A model generated the notes under the pieces. That model saw nothing but the letters and a program-made list of their open reading frames with translations. It had not been told where the DNA came from and did not search any database. Shown here piece after piece: positions 16,875 through 25,227 of a DNA stretch of 64,000 nucleotides (the stretch's first letter is position 1; each line of letters begins with the position of its first letter). The position numbers were made by a program, and so were the translations under genes. Origin of the DNA: JAGPCK01 sp041675505 (lineage in GTDB: Bacteria > Bacteroidota > Bacteroidia > UKL13-3); NCBI GenBank assembly GCA_041675505.1, contig JBAYTR010000008.1, forward strand, positions 124,001-188,000, read 5' to 3'.

Positions 16875-19667
16875 ATGAAAAAATTATTTTACTTATTCGC
16901 GTGCCTGACCACCTTGTTTGCTACACAGCCGGTCAATGCACAACAGGCATCCTTGGTAAAAGACATCAATACCGTTGCCATGTCATCAGGCATCCTGAAT
17001 CCGATGGTGGTGTTTAACAACAAACTCTACTTTAGTGCAAGTGAGCCTAACTTTGGCAATAAGCTTTATGTGTACAATGGCACCAATGCACCAACCCGTG
17101 CACCGGGTGTAACCGATAACGCCAATGGAGGCAACAGCCCTTCCAATTTTGTGGTGTTCAACAACAAATTGTATTTTAAAGGTTATACCTCCTGGCTGGG
17201 CGATGAGCTCATCAGCTACGATGGAACAACCCTCTCTATGGTAGCCGATATCAATAACAACGGACAAGGAAGTTCGTCACCGGCCAACCTCACCGTGTAC
17301 AAAAACAAATTGTATTTCTCGGCCAGCAATGGTACTGAAGGGCCAGAGTTGTGGGTGTACGATGGAACCAATGCACCTACTAAACTGTATGACATTAACC
17401 CTGGCAATCAGGGTTCATCACCCAACAACCTCATTGTATTTAACGATACACTTTTTTTTGGCGCCACTACGGCTACCAAAGGAAATGAATTGTGGAAATA
17501 CGGAGGAGGTAATGTTAGCACTCATCCGCCTGTAATGGTGTGTGACCTGAATCAGGGCACTGGCGGATCAAACATCAGACCATCGGTGGTGTACAAAAAC
17601 AAATTGTACGTAGTAGCCACCACCAACAGTGATGGGGAAGAATTATTTCAGTATGAAACCGACACGGTAAAAGTAGTTGCCAACATTGCCAACTCCTCAT
17701 CAAATTCTTTCCCCAACAGCTTTGCTGTGTACAACAATATTTTATACTTCTGTGCACTTAGTAACGGAGCCATCGGGTATGAACTGTATAAGTATGACGG
17801 CACCAATGCGCCAAGCATGGTGCACAACAGTACTCCTGATAATTTCGTTTCTACCAACCCACGGTACTTAACCGTTTACAACAGCAAATTGTATTACAGA
17901 GGCAACACTGCCACTGAAGGTAATGAGTTGTGGATGTATGACGGCATCAATGACCCAAGCATGGTAACCGACCTGTTTCCCGGAGCAAAATCATCCAACC
18001 CCGCTTTCCTGATTAACTTCAACAGCAAACTTATTTTTACCGCCACTGACTCGCTGCACGGCAATGAGTTGTGGCAAAGCAACGGCACAGCATCCGGCAC
18101 CACCCTTATTGATGATATGATTGAAGGCAACAACAGCTCCAGTCCGTATTACATCACACCTATGGGCAACTACCTGTACTTTACAGCAGATGACGGTGAA
18201 AACGGAAGAGAGCTTTGGATGAGCAACGGAAGTGATACCACCAAAATGATAAAAGACATGATGCCGGGAAGTGCCAGTCCTAACATTGCCTGGCCGGTGG
18301 TGTACAAAAACAAATTATATTTCAGCGGAGAAACGTTGCCTTATGGCCGGGAACTGATGGTGTGTGACGGAACCACCATTGATACGGCTGCCAACATACG
18401 CTCAGGCGGCCAGAGTAGCACGCCCAATTACCTGGCCGTATTCAACGACAAATTATACTTTTCAGCTTTTGGCGGAACAAGCGGCAACGAGGTATGGGTA
18501 TATGATGGGGTGAACCCAACAAAAATGTTAGCCGAAATAAACACCAGCGGAGGCTCCGATCCTGCGTTCTTAAAAGCAGCCCTTGGTAAATTGTACTTTG
18601 CCGCTACTGAAGGAACCAATGGAATGGAATTATGGGAATACGATGGAACCAACGCACCCAAAATGGTAGCCGACCTGAACCCCACCGGCTCTTCCAACCC
18701 GCATGACTTTATTGAATACAAAGGTAAAATGTACTTTGCGGCCACTAATGGTACGCAGGGAGAAGAACTGTGGCAATACGATGGAACCAACACACCCACT
18801 ATGTTTCCCGAACTGCGGGGCGGGCCGGGTACTATCTCCCTGAGGTATCCTGTGGTGTTTAATGATAAGCTGTATTTCTCTATCTATACTGATCTCAACG
18901 GTTATGAAATATGGGAATACGATGGGGTGAACCCTCCGAAACTCTCGATTGAGGTAGAACCGGGTAACAATTCTTTCAACCCTACCTATATGCTGGTAGC
19001 CAATGGAAAATTGTTTATGAGCGGCACCACCACACTGAACGGAACTGAATTGTATTCGTATGACGGAAAAAACACCATGAAACTAATGGATGAAATAATG
19101 CCGGGTGCAGACGGTGCCGATGTGGGGCATCTGGCTGTTTTGAATAACACCTTATATTTTCATGCTTACGGCCCGGGAATGGAAGGCACTGAATTATGGA
19201 AGTTGTGCACCCCCAATGTAGCCTTAACAAGCAACGGAACAACACTTACTGTTGCACAAAGTACTGCCACCTCCTACCGCTGGCTCAATTGCAGCAACAT
19301 GGCAGCCGTAAGCAATGCCACCAACCAATCTTTCACACCAACTGCCAGTGGTTCGTATGCTTGTGAAGTAACCACAAGTTGCGGAAAAGATACCTCCATC
19401 TGTTACAGTGTAACGGTAGGTCCATCAGGTATAAAGAATGTACCCAACGGAGCAGGAGTAGTCATTTACCCTAACCCTACCAACAACTATGTAACTATTG
19501 AAACAGCTGAAAACATTGAACAGGTAGCGGTGTACAACATGTTAGGTGCTTTAGTACAAACTGAAAACAGCAAGTACTTTTCTATGGCGCAACAACCTGC
19601 CGGAGTTTACCTGTTGCAAGTACAAACCAGCAGCGGAATGCACACCACCCGCTTAGTGAAGAAATAA
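16875..19667 (+). CDS. ELWxxDGT-repeat secreted protein with T9SS sorting domain
   Basis: This 930-aa protein has a signal peptide (LFYLFACLTTLFATQPVNAQ) followed by about 16 repeats of roughly 47-50 residues, each with a LYF-strand, G-x-ELW-x-YDGTN and a VxDIxPG turn, the ELWxxDGT repeat expected to form beta-propeller blades. After about residue 770 comes an Ig-like segment with SYRWLNCSN and YACEVTTSCG. The C-terminal 80 residues form a type A T9SS sorting domain: VIYPNPTNNYVTIE, then VYNMLGALV, GVYLLQV and TTRLVKK. It should be exported across the outer membrane and anchored or released. The start at 16875 is favoured over 16848 because the signal peptide begins there. It may be under the neighbouring LytTR regulator. 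Confidence 0.92.
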   Translation: MKKLFYLFACLTTLFATQPVNAQQASLVKDINTVAMSSGILNPMVVFNNKLYFSASEPNFGNKLYVYNGTNAPTRAPGVTDNANGGNSPSNFVVFNNKLYFKGYTSWLGDELISYDGTTLSMVADINNNGQGSSSPANLTVYKNKLYFSASNGTEGPELWVYDGTNAPTKLYDINPGNQGSSPNNLIVFNDTLFFGATTATKGNELWKYGGGNVSTHPPVMVCDLNQGTGGSNIRPSVVYKNKLYVVATTNSDGEELFQYETDTVKVVANIANSSSNSFPNSFAVYNNILYFCALSNGAIGYELYKYDGTNAPSMVHNSTPDNFVSTNPRYLTVYNSKLYYRGNTATEGNELWMYDGINDPSMVTDLFPGAKSSNPAFLINFNSKLIFTATDSLHGNELWQSNGTASGTTLIDDMIEGNNSSSPYYITPMGNYLYFTADDGENGRELWMSNGSDTTKMIKDMMPGSASPNIAWPVVYKNKLYFSGETLPYGRELMVCDGTTIDTAANIRSGGQSSTPNYLAVFNDKLYFSAFGGTSGNEVWVYDGVNPTKMLAEINTSGGSDPAFLKAALGKLYFAATEGTNGMELWEYDGTNAPKMVADLNPTGSSNPHDFIEYKGKMYFAATNGTQGEELWQYDGTNTPTMFPELRGGPGTISLRYPVVFNDKLYFSIYTDLNGYEIWEYDGVNPPKLSIEVEPGNNSFNPTYMLVANGKLFMSGTTTLNGTELYSYDGKNTMKLMDEIMPGADGADVGHLAVLNNTLYFHAYGPGMEGTELWKLCTPNVALTSNGTTLTVAQSTATSYRWLNCSNMAAVSNATNQSFTPTASGSYACEVTTSCGKDTSICYSVTVGPSGIKNVPNGAGVVIYPNPTNNYVTIETAENIEQVAVYNMLGALVQTENSKYFSMAQQPAGVYLLQVQTSSGMHTTRLVKK

Positions 19668-19691
19668 ACCAATGTCGCTATAAACAAAACG

Positions 19692-19717
19692 GCCCGTTCG
19701 AAAGAGCGGGCTTTTTT
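19692..19717 (+). terminator. Rho-independent terminator after ELWxxDGT gene
   Basis: GCCCGTTC (19692-19699) pairs with GAGCGGGC (19704-19711) around a GAAA tetraloop, followed by six T residues. Confidence 0.92.
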
Positions 19718-19774
19718 GTGTGAACCAATTGGCAAAATAGTAAAACGTGTTATCTTGCAGTTGAAAATCGCAAA

Positions 19775-19805
19775 CACACGCTTTGCAAACGCGCGCTAGT
19801 GGAGG
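19775..19805 (+). repeat. REP-like hairpin, left copy framing the 19839 gene
   Basis: This 31-bp element can fold on itself (ACACGC-TTT pairs with AAA-GCGCGC allowing G-T wobble and a bulge). It matches the reverse complement of 20480-20508 at 26 of 29 aligned bases with two single-base gaps, so the two copies are inverted relative to each other. The features resemble REP elements moved by RAYT transposases, but no such transposase gene is in the window. Confidence 0.6.
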
Positions 19806-19838
19806 AGGGAACGTTATAGAAATAAAACAGTTACTTGA

Positions 19839-20468
19839 ATGAATAATTGGTATTTACTCCTCTCCAAAGATTTTAATGAGCCGGATGATCCAGAGCCAGA
19901 AATTATTCCATCACAAGAAGAAATATCAAAAATTAAGGTTGGAAAATATTGTAGAGTATATGTAAAGCTAATTACTCCACAAAAATATACAGGTGACTAC
20001 TTATCGGTCATTATTAAAGAAATCAGGGAAAATATTTTTACTGGATTCATTGCATCAGAACCCCAAATTGAAGAATTAAAACTCGGTGATCTTATTGAAT
20101 TTGAAGCTAAACATATCATTCAAATTCGACACGATGATCAATTTCCAATTATAACTATAGATGACGGACGAGAATTATTAAAAGTATACGATCAACTATG
20201 CTCGGTAGATAAAAGAATTCTTGAAAATAAAGCACGAATTAATTACTTATTCCGTTCGCCAATTTATAAGGATGACATTAAACACAGTGGGTGGATTTTT
20301 ATGGTAAATAAAGAATCAGACGAATTCATTGAGACAAAATCCAATTTTATTACTATACCAGTAAAAGATGCTTTGGAATTCCCAATTTTATTTTTTCATG
20401 CACTTTTTAATAAAGAAGGAACATGGTTCGAACGGATTTATGATTGGTTTGGGGTAATTGAAGAATAA
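19839..20468 (+). CDS. Lone A/T-rich gene, possible Imm33/DUF2185-domain protein
   Basis: This 209-aa soluble protein has no signal peptide. It is acidic near the N-terminus (FNEPDDPEPEIIP), with two apparent domains. The second, about residues 145-205, reads HSGWIFMVNKESDEFIE, then FITIPVKDALEFPILFF and GTWFERI, which resembles the DUF2185/Imm33 immunity-protein pattern of SGW-F, a mid-domain acidic stretch and a final FERD-like end. The first domain (IKVGKYCRVYVKLITP, FTGFIASEPQIEELKLGDLIEFE) resembles a small beta-barrel of the DUF2314 kind. The gene is clearly richer in A/T than both neighbours and lies between two inverted REP-like hairpins. No toxin is encoded next to it, so an immunity function is only a suggestion. 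Confidence 0.7.
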   Translation: MNNWYLLLSKDFNEPDDPEPEIIPSQEEISKIKVGKYCRVYVKLITPQKYTGDYLSVIIKEIRENIFTGFIASEPQIEELKLGDLIEFEAKHIIQIRHDDQFPIITIDDGRELLKVYDQLCSVDKRILENKARINYLFRSPIYKDDIKHSGWIFMVNKESDEFIETKSNFITIPVKDALEFPILFFHALFNKEGTWFERIYDWFGVIEE

Positions 20469-20479
20469 ATTACTGTCAC

Positions 20480-20508
20480 CCCACTCGCGCGAGTTTCAAC
20501 GCGTGTGC
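20480..20508 (-). repeat. REP-like hairpin, right copy framing the 19839 gene
   Basis: Contains the perfect palindrome ACTCGCGCGAGT (20484-20495). CGCGCGAGTT pairs with AACGCGTGTG across a TC loop with G-T wobbles. It is the inverted partner of 19775-19805. It could also act as a terminator-like hairpin, though no T run follows. Confidence 0.6.
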
Positions 20509-20514
20509 CTATAC

Positions 20515-21501
20515 CTACAACTGCTGGTACTCTATTTTAGGATACCCTTTTTTGCGGTTGGCATCGTAAAAATCAAGAAAACGCATTTTGTAATAAATGC
20601 CTTGCGCATCTTTTAGAATATAGGTCCAGTTGCTGTATATTTTGTAATTGGCACTTGTAAAATCAAAATCAAACCCTTTCCATTCATACCCTACTATATC
20701 TCTTTGCGCGTGTAAGGTTTGCTGTTGTGCAAAATGGTGGTCAATTTGTTCAAAGGGAACATCCACCACCTTGGTACAAGTTACCTGGTTGGGGTTAAGG
20801 TATACGCCTGTAACATTATACGGGATAACAGTACCCAAGGCACTTACCCATGTTTTATATCGTGTAAACCACACGTGCCACAAAGCCTTGTGCGGTTCTG
20901 TTGGTACTGGTGTGCCATTCACCAAATCAAGGTACACATAATTTACATCGGGTTGTACAGCCACTGTAATTTGTTTTTCTTCCGTACCGTTTACATTTGC
21001 CACACGCAAATGATAACCTGTCGCATCTACCGATTCAACAATCATTTTTTTATAACGGCTGCCTGCATTAACCAACGAACTTAAATCAAGCAAATACACC
21101 TGTTTAAAACTGATGCGGTGGTTGTGCCAGTGTTTGCCAATTACCAAAGAGTCATCTGCTCCGCTGCTTCTGTCCCAGTCCCACTGTGCACCCGTTGTGG
21201 AGGTAACTGCATTAAAATCAGTTACACCGGTATTATACACCATCACATCTTTGCCTGAGTTGGTAAGTATGCGGGCACTATCGCCACATTCAAAAGCCAA
21301 ATCCCACCCGTACGTCATGCTGCCGGTGGTATCTCCCGTTGCTAAACTCAAAAACACCTGGCGACTGTAGTTCTCCGTCATGCCAACGGTTATCACTTTT
21401 GATGGCCCTGCAACTGGCAATTGATAGGGGTCTTCTTTTTTCTCACACGAGGATAAAAAAAGTGCAAACGATAGTATACTCAGTACCCGAAATGTGCTCA
21501 T
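20515..21501 (-). CDS. HmuY-like lipoprotein
   Basis: This 328-aa protein has a lipobox (ALFLSSC, Cys 19), so it should be an outer-membrane lipoprotein. The pattern of residues 40-70 (TENYSRQVFLSLATGD, then YGWDLAF) and the later ALWHVWFTRYKTWV match the HmuY family, whose founder in Porphyromonas gingivalis binds heme and hands it to the HmuR receptor. A histidine cluster HWHNH stands at about 124-128; whether these are heme ligands cannot be said. Its start overlaps the end of the TonB-receptor gene by 4 bp (ATGA), giving receptor and binding protein in one operon. A paralogous fold is seen in the first gene of the operon (23750-25039). Confidence 0.82.
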   Translation of the reverse strand: MSTFRVLSILSFALFLSSCEKKEDPYQLPVAGPSKVITVGMTENYSRQVFLSLATGDTTGSMTYGWDLAFECGDSARILTNSGKDVMVYNTGVTDFNAVTSTTGAQWDWDRSSGADDSLVIGKHWHNHRISFKQVYLLDLSSLVNAGSRYKKMIVESVDATGYHLRVANVNGTEEKQITVAVQPDVNYVYLDLVNGTPVPTEPHKALWHVWFTRYKTWVSALGTVIPYNVTGVYLNPNQVTCTKVVDVPFEQIDHHFAQQQTLHAQRDIVGYEWKGFDFDFTSANYKIYSNWTYILKDAQGIYYKMRFLDFYDANRKKGYPKIEYQQL

Positions 21502-23747
21502 GATTTACCTCCTCCTACATACCACTTAACCGATGCGAAATAAGAACGTCCTGTGCCCATGAGTAATTGCCCGCTGGAAACACTGTGTACACCACTTACT
21601 AAATTACTATTGAGGTTCACTACCTGCAGTATATTTTTACAACCTAAGGCTACGTAACATTTGCCTTTAAAAATTTTGCGTGAGAGGTTAGCATCCAGCA
21701 TATGAAAACTCTGAATAAAATTTTCCTGCACTTGTGCATTGGCATCCAATCCGTAAGCCAGTTGTTTGCCGTTAAATTTATAAAATACTGAAAGGTCGGT
21801 TTTATACGTGGGTATGGTGTATGAAAAATTACAGCGCAATTCGGGCGAATACACAAATGGCAACATACTTGCATGTTGCTGAAATTTATTGCTGCGTCCT
21901 GTAATGCCTGCACCGGCTGCAAACGTGTATCGCTCTGAACGAATTTCTCCGCTCACATTACATCCCTGCGATTTAAATTCATCTACATTGATATACGTGT
22001 ATCGCATAATGGAAAGATCAGTAACCGCCAGTGAAATCATATCAAAAATATGGTTGTAAAAACCAGCCACCTCTGCTCTGTACACTTTGGTATTGGTGCG
22101 GTGCTGCCAGTTAAGTGCCAGTTGTAAATTGTCCGACCGCTCTGCATCCAATTGAGGATTGCCCACCACATTGTGGTTCACATCAATCAACTCCAAATTC
22201 ATTTCTTTGAGCGAAGGAGCGCGATAGCCTCTTGCATAAGAAGCTCTGATTGCTGTTACTGCATTCACCTCATACTTTATATTCAATGAGGGTAAAACAG
22301 GCACATCAAATCTGGAATTAAGTGCATATCGAACACCCGGACGAATGTTGATGCGCGTTACCGGTTTATATTCAGCCGTAGCAAACAGGGCATAATCCTG
22401 AATCATTTGTTCCTTGTTTTGCAAACGTTTGCCGGTACCCCGTTCAATGTTAACGTCATACCCCGCCTGAAAATCTAACCTTGCCAACGGACGTGATGAA
22501 CTGTAAGTGGCACGTGCCAGCCAGTTTTGAAAACGATTGGTATCCTGCTGTTCATTGTTGTTGATGCGGGTATCTTCCAGTGAAACTAAATTGCGGTTAA
22601 ACGTTTCACGTTTGCGGCTGTACCAGCCAAATGAATTGATAAATGCCAGAGAAGCATTGTTGTTAAATTTGATATCGCTATACAAGGCATTGGTGTTACG
22701 CCAACTGATGTAAAAATCATCAAAGGCATACGCTTCGTAAGGTGTAACTACCGCATTACCCCTGCTGATTAATTGCTCGCGGTACCACTGCGAAAAAACA
22801 CGGTGGTGTACTTTACCTGTTTTGAAGGAAAATTGTGCGTCACCAAAAATTTGCTCTTTAGGTTTCCATGGCATTACACGTTGGCTTTCATCACGTGTGA
22901 ACCCCTGAAAAAAATACCTGCCACCGGAAACCAGCAGAGAGGAAGAACCAATTTTCCACGAGCCACTCGCATCAGCATTGTAATGTCCGTACTTTCCTAT
23001 TTTTTCATAGTACGTGTTCACTGAATATTTTTTAGCCAGATCTACTTCTTTGCGCATAATAATGTTAATTACCCCGCCCAAAGCATCAGTGCCGTATACA
23101 ACCGACATAGGGCCTTCAATAATTTCCACACGCTCCACATTAGAAGTAAGCAGCTGATTCAAATCCACATTGCCATTCATACGCCCGGAGATGGGCACAC
23201 CGTCAATCAGAATTTTCACATTTTGTCCGCCTACACCCTGCAATGAAATTCCCGTGCCCAGCAAGGCATCATTCTGCACTTTTACGTTAAGTTCATTGGC
23301 AAGTAATTGTGCCATGTTTTGAGCCGCTTGCTTCTCGATGCGTTTGCTGTCTATTACCTTAATGCGAATAACAGATTGGTCGGCTGTACGTTGTTCATAC
23401 TGCCCCGTAACCACTACCTGATCTAACGTGCGGTTAAGTGCATGCAAAAAATATTCTTTCGTTTTTGTGGTATCCTGTAAGGTATCGAGCACGCTTTCAT
23501 AACCCGGAAAGTTGATATAAACCAGAGATGGCCCGTACAATTTCAAATCAGCCTTTCCTTGTTTATCTGTAAAAACAAGGTGCTGATTTTCCTTGGCAGT
23601 ACCCAGTTTTTTATAATACACCATCGCATCAGGCAAAGGCAGTTTAGTGGCCCCTGAATAAACACTTATGGCTGTTTGCCCCTTTAAAATAAAAGGGAAC
23701 AAACAGCCAATAAAAAATAATTTAATTCCTGTAAGCGATTCTCGCAT
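21498..23747 (-). CDS. TonB-dependent outer-membrane receptor, likely heme/iron-related
   Basis: This 749-aa protein has a signal peptide, a carboxypeptidase-regulatory-like domain (about 25-100, AISVYSGATKLPLPDAMVYYKKLG), a plug domain (about 110-235) and a 22-strand-type barrel. The plug shows QVVVTGQYE, the DGVPISGRMNGNVDLNQL segment, VERVEIIEGPMSVVYGTDALGGVINIIM. The barrel includes SYARGYRAPSLKEMNLE, the usual TonB-receptor box, and it ends near TGRSYFASVKWYVGG. Placement between two HmuY-like genes argues for heme or a heme-like ligand; siderophore or cobalamin uptake is possible too. The gap to the upstream gene is 2 bp, and the downstream gene overlaps by 4 bp. Confidence 0.93.
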   Translation of the reverse strand: MRESLTGIKLFFIGCLFPFILKGQTAISVYSGATKLPLPDAMVYYKKLGTAKENQHLVFTDKQGKADLKLYGPSLVYINFPGYESVLDTLQDTTKTKEYFLHALNRTLDQVVVTGQYEQRTADQSVIRIKVIDSKRIEKQAAQNMAQLLANELNVKVQNDALLGTGISLQGVGGQNVKILIDGVPISGRMNGNVDLNQLLTSNVERVEIIEGPMSVVYGTDALGGVINIIMRKEVDLAKKYSVNTYYEKIGKYGHYNADASGSWKIGSSSLLVSGGRYFFQGFTRDESQRVMPWKPKEQIFGDAQFSFKTGKVHHRVFSQWYREQLISRGNAVVTPYEAYAFDDFYISWRNTNALYSDIKFNNNASLAFINSFGWYSRKRETFNRNLVSLEDTRINNNEQQDTNRFQNWLARATYSSSRPLARLDFQAGYDVNIERGTGKRLQNKEQMIQDYALFATAEYKPVTRINIRPGVRYALNSRFDVPVLPSLNIKYEVNAVTAIRASYARGYRAPSLKEMNLELIDVNHNVVGNPQLDAERSDNLQLALNWQHRTNTKVYRAEVAGFYNHIFDMISLAVTDLSIMRYTYINVDEFKSQGCNVSGEIRSERYTFAAGAGITGRSNKFQQHASMLPFVYSPELRCNFSYTIPTYKTDLSVFYKFNGKQLAYGLDANAQVQENFIQSFHMLDANLSRKIFKGKCYVALGCKNILQVVNLNSNLVSGVHSVSSGQLLMGTGRSYFASVKWYVGGGKS

Positions 23748-23749
23748 GC

Positions 23750-25039
23750 TTATTTTACAAGTACACGTTGGTGTGCTGAAGCTCCTTCAGCAGTAATGGT
23801 TACGAAATAGAGCCCTTTAGGAAGGTTGCTCAAATTAACCGTGTGGTTATTTAAACCTGAACCTGTACCGATAGTTTGAGTGAACATTGTTTTACCGGCA
23901 ACATCTGTTACCTGAATGTTTTGCTCACGAGCTTCCAATGTATTGTTGAACACTAAATTGATTACACCTGAAGTAGGATTAGGATAAACGCTGAACGATT
24001 GTGCAGCAGCATTAATATTTTTTACTGAAGTAGTTCCCATGTTAGACTTGGTAAAGGCCACTTTACCATTAACGTTACCTCCGTAATAGGTAAATACAGT
24101 TTTGTATATGTTACCGTCTTTGGCTTTTACAAAATACACCAATGAATCAATAATGGCTTGGCTTAACGTAGACTTCCAATCCCAACCTATTTCAGAAATG
24201 TTGGTGGTGTAGCTGTTGTTGTAAGGGAAATTAGAAACGCTGTCTTTATTTACACCACGGGCTTCAGCCACCTGAACACCGATATTGCTGAGCACACCTA
24301 CCACAGGATAATCATTAATGGTGGTGTTGAACAAGGTTACAGAAGTGGCATAACGGTTAAACAACAAATCCCAGTTGGCACTCAATGGCTCATGGTCAGT
24401 AAGTGTTTTGGTAAGCAGGTTAACGTAAACAAAGTTTTTACCGGTGTATTGTTTTTTGTTAATGGTTAAACTATCCGGATTGCTGCCGTCTAAATCAGCC
24501 CAGCGAATCATCCAGAGTGAATCAAACACTAATTTCTCAATGGTGAATTTCTTAGAAAGGCCGTTTACCTGCAAACGTAAAACGTAAATAGAATCACCCA
24601 CTACGTCTTTGCTGTTTTGGTTGTATGTACCCCATCCGAAATTGAAAATATTGGAGGTGGATTTGTTTGCATTAAAAGCTCCCACACCCCAGCTGGTATC
24701 CGGGTCAATCAGGTTTTTCCAGGTTGTAGACATACCGGTAGTATCAACAGCGGTATTAAAATCAGCAGCAGTTTTGCCCGGTACGCGGTAAACTTTTATT
24801 CCTGTACTACCGTTGTAACGCACTACCGTTCCACCCATAGGGTTACCGGGAAAAGCGCTGGGGCGAACAGTAAAAGCTAAGTGCCAGCTTGCGTTGAGCA
24901 CAGGAGTTTGTGTGCCGCTATTCATGTTGTAAAACACACGGTTAATAAACCCTGCTCCGCAATACACCGTATCGGTGGTTTGGGCAAAAGTTGCAGTAAA
25001 CAATACTGCACTCATCATAGAAAGTAAAACTTTTTTCAT
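23750..25039 (-). CDS. HmuY-like protein with T9SS sorting domain
   Basis: This 429-aa protein has a signal peptide (SMMSAVLFTATFAQ). Residues about 35-60 (RVFYNMNSGTQTPV, SWHLAFTV) and about 225-240 (NWDLLFNRYATSV) carry the same landmarks as the HmuY-like lipoprotein at 20515, so the two look like distant paralogs. The last 80 residues are a type A T9SS sorting domain: FSVYPNPTSGVINLVFNN, VTDVAGKTMF, GLYFVTITAEG and QRVLVK. It would be released or displayed outside the cell and could work as a hemophore feeding the receptor encoded 2 bp downstream. Ligand binding is inferred from gene order and fold resemblance only. Confidence 0.8.
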   Translation of the reverse strand: MKKVLLSMMSAVLFTATFAQTTDTVYCGAGFINRVFYNMNSGTQTPVLNASWHLAFTVRPSAFPGNPMGGTVVRYNGSTGIKVYRVPGKTAADFNTAVDTTGMSTTWKNLIDPDTSWGVGAFNANKSTSNIFNFGWGTYNQNSKDVVGDSIYVLRLQVNGLSKKFTIEKLVFDSLWMIRWADLDGSNPDSLTINKKQYTGKNFVYVNLLTKTLTDHEPLSANWDLLFNRYATSVTLFNTTINDYPVVGVLSNIGVQVAEARGVNKDSVSNFPYNNSYTTNISEIGWDWKSTLSQAIIDSLVYFVKAKDGNIYKTVFTYYGGNVNGKVAFTKSNMGTTSVKNINAAAQSFSVYPNPTSGVINLVFNNTLEAREQNIQVTDVAGKTMFTQTIGTGSGLNNHTVNLSNLPKGLYFVTITAEGASAHQRVLVK

Positions 25040-25101
25040 GTGGTAATTCTAAATTTTGAGGGTCAAAGGTCGGTGAGCCGCACAGGCTAAAAAAATGATA
25101 T

Positions 25102-25139
25102 CTGTCAGAACACGGCCTTTTGACAGAACTTTGACAAAC
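25102..25139. promoter_or_regulatory. Repeated TGACAGAAC-type half-sites upstream of heme operon
   Basis: CTGTCA (25102-25107) and TGACAG (25121-25126) form an inverted pair, and TTGACAAAC (25131-25139) repeats the second half-site. They lie about 60-100 bp upstream of the minus-strand operon start at 25039. An operator for iron or heme control is possible; the sequence is not a standard Fur box. The rest of the 188-bp divergent region shows only the TACCTTTG box of the next gene. Confidence 0.3.
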
Positions 25140-25212
25140 GTTACTGTGAGCCTATTCGGTACACACATCAATGAATATGTACCGCAGGGAACATCAATTC
25201 TCTCACATGAAC

Positions 25213-25220
25213 TACCTTTG
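25213..25220 (+). promoter_or_regulatory. Bacteroidota -7 box before thioredoxin-domain gene
   Basis: TACCTTTG, 7 nt before ATG 25228. It overlaps the codons of a longer in-frame start at 25171 and so argues for 25228. Confidence 0.6.
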
Positions 25221-25227
25221 CCACCAC

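Noticed and set aside
16875..19200. Tandem repeat DNA that could suggest satellite or array elements
   Set aside because: The repeats are coding ELWxxDGT blades in one frame and vary in length and sequence as protein repeats do.
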